NCBI GenBank assembly: GCA_965213775.1
Contig: CBDCAC010000005.1
Location: forward strand, 726,503-790,502
Source of the DNA: Lichenicoccus sp965213775
GTDB lineage: Bacteria; Pseudomonadota; Alphaproteobacteria; Acetobacterales; Acetobacteraceae
Reading direction: 5' to 3'
Length of the DNA: 64,000 nucleotides
Shown here: positions 58,872-64,000 of the stretch, in pieces
Layout: every line of letters begins with the position of its first letter
Position numbering within the stretch: position 1 is the stretch's first letter
Translations under genes and position numbers: made by a program
Notes under the pieces: model-generated
The model's database searches: none
What the model saw: the letters and a program-made list of their open reading frames with translations, nothing else
What the model was told of the DNA's origin: nothing

Positions 58872-59819
58872 ATGATCGGGACAGTGACGCGTCGCAACTT
58901 CCTGGGCGGCTGCGTGATCGCCGCCTGGCCGCGACGGGCGGCCGCGGCGGGCGGCCGAACCATACGCATCGGCTACCAGCGCTACGGCACGCTGATCATC
59001 CTCAAGCATACCGGCGTGCTGGACCGGGCGTTGGCGGCGACCGGAGACCGGGTGGAGTGGAGCGAGCATCCGGCCGGACCCCAGATGCTGCAGGCGATGG
59101 CTGCGGGGGCACTCGATTTCGGCATCGCCGGCGACACGCCGCCGATCTTCGCCCAGGCCGCGAGCCGGCGCCTCGTCTATGTCGGCCACGAGCCGCCGGC
59201 ACCGTTCGGCGAGGCGATCCTGGTGCCCAGGGGCAGCCGCATCGACAGCGTCGCCGCCCTGCGCGGCAAGACGGTGGCGCTCAACCGGGGCTCGAACGTG
59301 CACTGGCTGCTGCTGCGGGCGCTGCAGCATGCCGGCCTCGCGATGCAGGACATCCGTCCGATCTTCCTGCCGCCGGCGGCGGGACGGCCGGCCTTCGATA
59401 CCGGCAGCGTCGATGCCTGGGCGATCTGGGATCCCTACCTGTCCTCGGTGCAGGCGGCCTCCGATCCGGTGGTGCTCACGACCGCCAGCGGGCTGGTGCA
59501 GAACCGGCAGTTCCTGGTCGCCGACCGCGGCTTCGCCGACACCCATCCGGACCTGGTTCGGGAGACGCTGCGCCAGCTCGGCATCGCCGACCGATGGGCG
59601 CAGGCGAACAAGCCGCAGGTGAGCCAGTACCTGGCGTCCGACACCCGGCTGCCGCTGCCGGTGGTGCGCACCGCGATCGACCGGCTGAGCTTCGGCGTGT
59701 CGCCGCTCAACGCCGAGGTGGTGGCGGAGCAGCAGCAGATCGCCGACGCGTTCGCGGCGCAGCACCTGATCCCGGAGCCGCTCGACGTGAAGGACGCCGT
59801 CTGGACCGCACCGGGCTGA
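58872..59819 (+). CDS. ssuA: Aliphatic sulfonate ABC transporter substrate-binding protein
   Basis: Periplasmic binding protein of the SsuA type, 315 aa. A twin-arginine-like signal (TRRNFLGGCVIAAWPRRA) suggests Tat export. IRIGYQRYGTLIILKHTGVLD, GALDFGIAGDTPPIFAQAA and FLPPAAGRPAFDTGSVDAWAIWDP are family features. ATG at 58872 follows GGGAG. It is divergent from ssuD, and the 115-bp gap probably holds both promoters. No ssuB/ssuC genes lie in the window. Confidence 0.9.
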   Translation: MIGTVTRRNFLGGCVIAAWPRRAAAAGGRTIRIGYQRYGTLIILKHTGVLDRALAATGDRVEWSEHPAGPQMLQAMAAGALDFGIAGDTPPIFAQAASRRLVYVGHEPPAPFGEAILVPRGSRIDSVAALRGKTVALNRGSNVHWLLLRALQHAGLAMQDIRPIFLPPAAGRPAFDTGSVDAWAIWDPYLSSVQAASDPVVLTTASGLVQNRQFLVADRGFADTHPDLVRETLRQLGIADRWAQANKPQVSQYLASDTRLPLPVVRTAIDRLSFGVSPLNAEVVAEQQQIADAFAAQHLIPEPLDVKDAVWTAPG

Positions 59820-59892
59820 GCCTCGCTTCGGCCGTTTACCTTTGCTCCATGTTTGACCGCCATGCTGCGGCCGGCAGCGGAGCGGCGGCAGG

Positions 59893-61125
59893 ATGCATGA
59901 TCGGGCGGCCGAGCAGGAACGGGCGCACTGGGGGGAGTCGCGGATACGGCTGGAGGCCGCGACCGCGCAGCCCGCGCTGCGTCGCCAGGCGCATCGGCTG
60001 CTTTGGGAGCTGTGTCAGGTGCTCGGTGAGCGCGACGCGGCGCTGGCGCACCTGCAGGCCGCCATCGACGAGGATCCGCTGTTCAGCGACGCGAGGCCGC
60101 GCGTGGCTCGGGCGGCCCGCTCGGTGCTGATGCTGGCGGTGCCGGGCGACTTCCAGTGCAACCTGCCGCTGGATCGGCTGTTCGACGACCGCACGGCGCT
60201 GCACACGCTCTGGATCGCCGACCCCGAGGCGGTGCTGCGCGATCCAGCCGGCGCGGTGCCGGGCGGGTTGCCGGGGATCGACTGCGTGTTCATCGCCATC
60301 GCCGAGGATGCACGACATCGCACGGCGCTGCGGGCGGCGGACGCGCTCGCTGCGGCGCTGCGCCGGCCCACGATCAATCGCGGCGCGCGGATCGCCGCCC
60401 TGTCGCGGTCAGGCATGGCGGATCTGCTGCAAGACGAGGGCGATATCGTGACGCCTTCGCATCACGAGATCGCACACGGCACGGCGCTGCCGATCGAGTT
60501 CCCGGCCATCATCCGCCCGCTCGGCTCGCATGCCGGCCAAGGCTTGCGCAGGGTCGGCGACGCTGCGGAGCTGGCCGCGTACTATGCGGCGCATCGGGGA
60601 GCGTCTTCGTTCACCGCGGCGTCCTTCGTGGATTACCGCAGCGCCGATGGCTGGTGGCGGAAATACCGGGTGATCTTCGTCGATGGCGTGGCCTACCCGC
60701 TGCACCTCGCGATCCATGACGACTGGGCGGTCTGGTACTACAACGCGCGGATGCGGGCCTGCCCCGCCAAGCAGGAGGAGGAGTGGCGCTTCCTGGGAGA
60801 TATGGAAGCTTTCCTGCCAGAGCGCGCGATGCGAGCACTCGACCGGCTCGCAGCCTGCGTCGGGCTGGATTATTTCGGCCTGGACTGCACGGTGATGCCG
60901 GACGGGCGGCTGCTGGTGTTCGAGATCGAGACCGGGATGATCGTGCATGACCGCAGCGCCGAGCGGCCGCCGGGCCGCGAGGAGGATCCATGCCGGCGCA
61001 TCCGGCATGCGGTCGAGCGGCTGATCGACCGCAGGGCAGGGGACGCGGCACCCGGACGTCCCCCGCGCGAGCGTCCCTCGCCGGAGGCCGATCAGGGCAG
61101 GTGGTTGCCGCCGGTGACGCCGTAG
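59893..61125 (+). CDS. ATP-grasp-like protein with TPR-like N-terminus
   Basis: 410 aa, no closely matching family recognised. Residues 1-60 resemble TPR helices (QALRRQAHRLLWELCQVLGERDAALAHLQAAIDEDPLF). The rest looks ATP-grasp/RimK-like: IIRPLGSHAGQGLRRV, a lid region VDYRSADGWWRKYRVIFVDGVAYPLHLAI, and the metal-site triad DYFGLDCTVMPDGRLLVFEIETGMIVHD. A carboxylate-amine ligase is a plausible activity; substrate unknown. Its 3' end overlaps the convergent SDR gene by 34 bp. A good ribosome site is lacking, so the start is uncertain. Confidence 0.7.
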   Translation: MHDRAAEQERAHWGESRIRLEAATAQPALRRQAHRLLWELCQVLGERDAALAHLQAAIDEDPLFSDARPRVARAARSVLMLAVPGDFQCNLPLDRLFDDRTALHTLWIADPEAVLRDPAGAVPGGLPGIDCVFIAIAEDARHRTALRAADALAAALRRPTINRGARIAALSRSGMADLLQDEGDIVTPSHHEIAHGTALPIEFPAIIRPLGSHAGQGLRRVGDAAELAAYYAAHRGASSFTAASFVDYRSADGWWRKYRVIFVDGVAYPLHLAIHDDWAVWYYNARMRACPAKQEEEWRFLGDMEAFLPERAMRALDRLAACVGLDYFGLDCTVMPDGRLLVFEIETGMIVHDRSAERPPGREEDPCRRIRHAVERLIDRRAGDAAPGRPPRERPSPEADQGRWLPPVTP

Positions 61126-61991
61126 ATCTCGGCGGTCACGTAGCTCGATTCCTGCGAGGCCAGCAGCACGTAGACCGGGGCGAGCTCCGCCGGCTGGCCG
61201 GGACGGCCGATCGGGGTCTGCGCGCCGAGCGACGGGATCTTCTCCTGCGGCTGGCCGCCGCTCGGCTGCAGCGGCGTCCATACCGGACCGGGCGCCACCG
61301 CGTTGACGCGTATGCCCTTGCTCGCGATCTGCTTGGCCAGAGACTTGGTGAAGGCCGTGATCGCGGCCTTGGTGGAGGCATAGTCGAGCAGCGTCGGAGA
61401 AGGCTGGTAGCTCTGGATCGACGTCGTGTTGATGATGCTGGCACCCGGCGGCATCAGCGGGATCGCGGCCTTGCACAGCCAGAACATGGCATGCACGTTG
61501 GTGCGGAACGTGGCGTCGAACTGCTCGGTGGTGAGGTCGGCGATGTCCTTTACCGCCGTCTGCTTGCCGGCGACGTTGACCAGGATGTCGAGCCCGGACA
61601 GGGCCTCGTGCGCGTCGCGGACCAGCTTGACCGAGAAGGTCTCGTCGCTGATGTCGCCGGGCAGTGCCACCGCCTTGCGGCCCGCCTCGCGTATCAGCGC
61701 GACCACCTCGGCGGCATCCGGCTCCTCGGACGGCAGGTAGCTGAGTACGACGTCCGCGCCCTCGCGGGCGAAGGCGATGGCGACCGCGCGGCCGATCCCG
61801 GAATCGGCACCGGTGATCAGCGCCTTGCGCCCGCTCAGGCGGCCCGATCCCTTGTAGCTCTGCTCGCCGTGATCGGGCTTCGGGCTCATCTCGGAGCTGA
61901 GCCCCGGCGCCGACTGCGGCTGCTCGTCGAACTCGGGCTGCGGGTACTGCTTGGTCGGGTCCTGCATGTCGTACTGGTTCAGCGTGACCAT
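61092..61991 (-). CDS. SDR-family oxidoreductase (YghA-like)
   Basis: 299 aa. A 45-residue polar N-terminal extension (DPTKQYPQPEFDEQPQ...) is typical of the stress-related YghA/glucose-dehydrogenase-like SDRs. TGADSGIGRAVAIAF is the cofactor site, NVAGKQ the NNAG-like motif and YASTKAAI the catalytic part. ATG at 61991 has GGGAGG 5 nt upstream. Convergent overlap with the ATP-grasp gene; substrate unknown. Confidence 0.9.
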   Translation of the reverse strand: MVTLNQYDMQDPTKQYPQPEFDEQPQSAPGLSSEMSPKPDHGEQSYKGSGRLSGRKALITGADSGIGRAVAIAFAREGADVVLSYLPSEEPDAAEVVALIREAGRKAVALPGDISDETFSVKLVRDAHEALSGLDILVNVAGKQTAVKDIADLTTEQFDATFRTNVHAMFWLCKAAIPLMPPGASIINTTSIQSYQPSPTLLDYASTKAAITAFTKSLAKQIASKGIRVNAVAPGPVWTPLQPSGGQPQEKIPSLGAQTPIGRPGQPAELAPVYVLLASQESSYVTAEIYGVTGGNHLP

Positions 61992-62099
61992 CTCGGCCTC
62001 CCGTCGGTTGGATGCGCTCGGCAACGACGCATGGCGGCACGGGTTCGGTCACGTATCGGGGAGTTGCGCGGCGCGGCCGTTGCGCCGAGAAGCTGGCCG

Positions 62100-63368
62100 A
62101 TGGACGCCGCAGCCACCGCCTCGATCGCGATCATCGGCGCGGGTCCGGCGGGCCTCGCCGCCGCCGAGCTGCTCGCCGAGCGAGGTTGCCGCGTTATGCT
62201 GCACGAGCGGATGCGGACGCCGGGGCGCAAGCTGCTGATGGCCGGGCGCGGCGGCCTCAACCTCACCCACTCCGAGCCGCTCGACCTCCTGCTGCGCCGC
62301 TACGGCAGCATGCAGCCCTGGCTCGCGCCGGCGATCGCGGCGTTCCCGCCCGACGCGCTGCGGCAGTGGGCGGAGCAGCTCGGACAGCCGCTGTTCGTCG
62401 GCAGCAGCGGCCGGGTGTTTCCGCGGGCGATGAAGGCGTCGGGGCTGCTGCGCGCCTGGCTCGCACGCTTGCAGTCGGGCGGGGTGGTGCTGCGCCTCGG
62501 CAGCGCCTGGGCCGGCTGGGACGAGGCCGGCCTGCCGCGACTCGAGGACGGTACCGCGATCGAGGGGGATGCGATGCTGCTGGCACTCGGCGGGGCGAGC
62601 TGGGCGCGGCTCGGTTCGGACGGACGCTGGGCGCCGCTGCTGGCGCGTCGCGGGGTCGCCTTGGCGCCGTTCCGGCCGGCTAATTGCGGCGTCCGCCTCG
62701 CATGGTCGGACGGGTTCGCCGCACGCTTCGCGGGACGGCCGCTGAAGAACCTGTCGGTTCACCATGGGGATCAGCTGTGCCGCGGCGACCTGATGCTGAC
62801 CGGCCGCGGGCTGGAGGGCGGGGCGCTGTATCCGCTCTCCGCCGGGTTGCGCGACGCGATGGAGACGGGTGCGGCAGTGACGCTGCGGCTCGACCTGCGT
62901 CCCGACCAGCATCGTGACGCGCTGATCGAGCGGCTGTCCCGGGTGCGCGGCCGGGAGAGCCTGTCGAACCGGCTGCGCAAGGCGCTGTCGCTGCCGCCGG
63001 AGGCGATCGGCCTGCTGCGCGAGGCTGCCGGGCACGCCCTGCCGGCCGACGCGGCCGGGCTGGCGACGCTGGTCAAGTCGCTGCCGCTGCGGCTGACCGG
63101 CCTGGACGATCTCGACCGCGCCATCTCCACCGCCGGCGGCATCCGCCGCGAGGCGGTCGACGAGCGCTTCATGCTGCGCGCCCTGCCGGGCGTGTTCGCG
63201 GCGGGAGAGATGCTGGATTGGGAGGCGCCGACCGGCGGCTACCGCCGGTCGGCGAAGCGGGAGAGCAGGCGGTTGGCGCGGCCGAGCACGGCGTTCTGCT
63301 CGTGCAGGATAAGCGCCGGGCGGCGGCGCAGCAGCCGCGACGCCAGCACCGGCGGGACCGCCGGGTAG
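62100..63368 (+). CDS. FAD-dependent oxidoreductase (BaiN/YhiN family), C-terminus replaced
   Basis: Flavoprotein of the HI0933/BaiN family. IAIIGAGPAGLAAAELLAERG at the start, GRKLLMAGRGGLNLTHSE, GGLKN-like FAGRPLKNLSVHH and the terminal GVFAAGEMLDWEAPTGGY are intact to codon about 381. Relatives continue past TGGY with LLQACFATGRAAG; here the frame instead runs into the antisense of murG and stops at 63368, so the final 42 codons are not native. Loss of about 20 family residues next to the flavin site may inactivate it. Confidence 0.82.
   Translation: MDAAATASIAIIGAGPAGLAAAELLAERGCRVMLHERMRTPGRKLLMAGRGGLNLTHSEPLDLLLRRYGSMQPWLAPAIAAFPPDALRQWAEQLGQPLFVGSSGRVFPRAMKASGLLRAWLARLQSGGVVLRLGSAWAGWDEAGLPRLEDGTAIEGDAMLLALGGASWARLGSDGRWAPLLARRGVALAPFRPANCGVRLAWSDGFAARFAGRPLKNLSVHHGDQLCRGDLMLTGRGLEGGALYPLSAGLRDAMETGAAVTLRLDLRPDQHRDALIERLSRVRGRESLSNRLRKALSLPPEAIGLLREAAGHALPADAAGLATLVKSLPLRLTGLDDLDRAISTAGGIRREAVDERFMLRALPGVFAAGEMLDWEAPTGGYRRSAKRESRRLARPSTAFCSCRISAGRRRSSRDASTGGTAG
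63226..63254. repeat. Perfect 13-bp inverted repeat at a gene junction
   Basis: CGCCGACCGGCGG (63226-63238), loop CTA, CCGCCGGTCGGCG (63242-63254). The left arm belongs to the oxidoreductase codons for APTGGY, the right arm is the antisense of murG's FADRR. It marks the point where both genes lose their ends. Confidence 0.9.
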
Positions 63369-63682
63369 CCGCCGAAGGCGACGACGGCGCCGGGCTGGAG
63401 GTCGGCCAGGATGCCGCGGGCCTGCGCCACACCGCGCAGCAGCGCCGCGGCACCCTGTGCGGCGCTTAGCCGGCCGCGGCCGGCGAGGCCGGCACCGGCG
63501 ATAACGTGGCGCTCGGCATTGGCGAAAGCCGACGAGGCGAGGCCGCCGGAGCGTGCATCGGTCATCAGCACGACCCGCTCACCACGGCCGGTAAGTGCCG
63601 CCGCCAATGCCTCGGCCGGGAAGAAATGCCCGCCGGTGCCGCCGGCGGCGATGACGACGGGGCTCACCCGTGGCCCCCTCAC
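63239..63682 (-). pseudogene. murG: murG, truncated (N-terminal 40% only)
   Basis: UDP-GlcNAc:lipid I transferase of peptidoglycan synthesis; only 147 codons remain of about 360. The acceptor-binding N-domain is clear (VIAAGGTGGHFFPAEALAAAL, AFGGYPAVPPVLASRLL, LHEQNAVLGRANRLLSRFAD) and a stop follows two codons later. The donor-binding C-domain is absent. GTG at 63682 overlaps the ftsW stop, the normal ftsW-murG arrangement. MurG is essential, so an intact copy elsewhere or a false junction is expected. Confidence 0.85.
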
Positions 63683-64000
63683 GCGAAGTCCCCCTGATGC
63701 CTGCGCCGCGTCAGCGCCAGCAGAAAACCCATCTGCAGGGAGATCGCCAGCACGGAGCTGCCGCCATAGGAGATGAACGGCAAGGTCATACCCTTGGTCG
63801 GGATCAACGAAAGCGAAGACGCCATATTCACGAAAGCCTGCAAACCAAACCCCACGATCAAACCACCCGCCGCCAGCACCACGAACAGGTTCGGCTCCGC
63901 CAACAGCCGCAGCATCGCTCGCAGAACGATGGTGGCGAAAACCAGAATGATGAAGGTGCAGAAAAACAGCCCGAATTCCTCGCCGGCCACGGCAAAGACG
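63679..64000 (-). CDS. ftsW: Peptidoglycan glycosyltransferase FtsW (start outside the window)
   Basis: C-terminal 107 codons of the SEDS-family polymerase for septal peptidoglycan. Two to three membrane helices and the hallmark NMASSLSLIPTKGMTLPFISYGGSSVLA are intact, ending RRRHQGDFA. The start lies beyond the right edge of the window. Its stop overlaps the murG start (GTGA). Confidence 0.93.
   Translation of the reverse strand, partial: VFAVAGEEFGLFFCTFIILVFATIVLRAMLRLLAEPNLFVVLAAGGLIVGFGLQAFVNMASSLSLIPTKGMTLPFISYGGSSVLAISLQMGFLLALTRRRHQGDFA

Overview
The window is high-GC (about 70% by eye), densely coding, and looks like a chromosomal segment of an alphaproteobacterium, most likely of the family Acetobacteraceae (inference). 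Supporting signs are the order ffh-rpsP-rimM-trmD-rplS-leuCDB, the YbbN/LonN/Trm112 cluster, a Hint-domain protein, an alcohol-dehydrogenase-type triheme cytochrome c, a sugar-acid catabolic locus, and heavy use of GTG/TTG starts with 1-8 bp gene overlaps. No rRNA, CRISPR array or complete insertion sequence was found. One tRNA (Gly-GCC) is present.

Layout. 1-9506: a sugar-acid uptake and catabolism locus. A minus-strand operon (idonate 5-dehydrogenase, ABC ATPase, permease, binding protein, SMP-30 lactonase, LacI regulator, SDR) faces idnO-like gluconate 5-dehydrogenase and a hydroxyacid dehydrogenase across a promoter with a LacI-type palindrome. 9527-14126: a serine hydrolase, an ABC-permease remnant, and an uncharacterised three-gene set built around a membrane-anchored ClpB-like AAA+ ATPase. 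14263-18398: DUF3108 protein, then glmU-glmS for UDP-GlcNAc supply. 18465-21902: lipoprotein/TspO pair, then thiOSGE for the thiamine thiazole moiety and coupling. 22012-27042: Hint protein, a broken isopenicillin-N-synthase-like gene, and the cytochrome. 27242-33124: Na+/H+ antiporter with a cyclic-nucleotide-type domain, then ygfZ-hisI-lpxB-AEC transporter. 33248-38396: two glycosyltransferases, asparagine synthetase, dihydroorotase. 38530-42844: a hybrid histidine kinase with an ethylene-receptor-type sensor, creatininase-family hydrolase, small secreted protein, HpaI aldolase. 43007-53558: yfgM-like/bamB/der, ffh, and the ribosomal/leucine cluster. 53740-62000: assorted metabolism, tRNA-Gly, the YbbN cluster, divergent ssuD/ssuA, an ATP-grasp protein and an SDR. 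62100-64000: an FAD oxidoreductase and murG that truncate each other at one junction, then the end of ftsW.

Three observations stand out. (1) A dispersed repeat of about 110 bp with GGCAAGGG/CCCTTGCC ends and strong internal hairpins occurs nine times, whole or partial. One copy forms the LpxB N-terminus, one supplies the thiE stop codon, and one abuts the truncated 5' end of a broken oxygenase gene. (2) The histidine kinase carries six positions at exactly the spacing of the copper/ethylene site of plant ETR1. (3) At 63226-63254 a perfect 13-bp inverted repeat sits where both murG and an FAD oxidoreductase lose their C-termini, which suggests an inversion or a chimeric junction.
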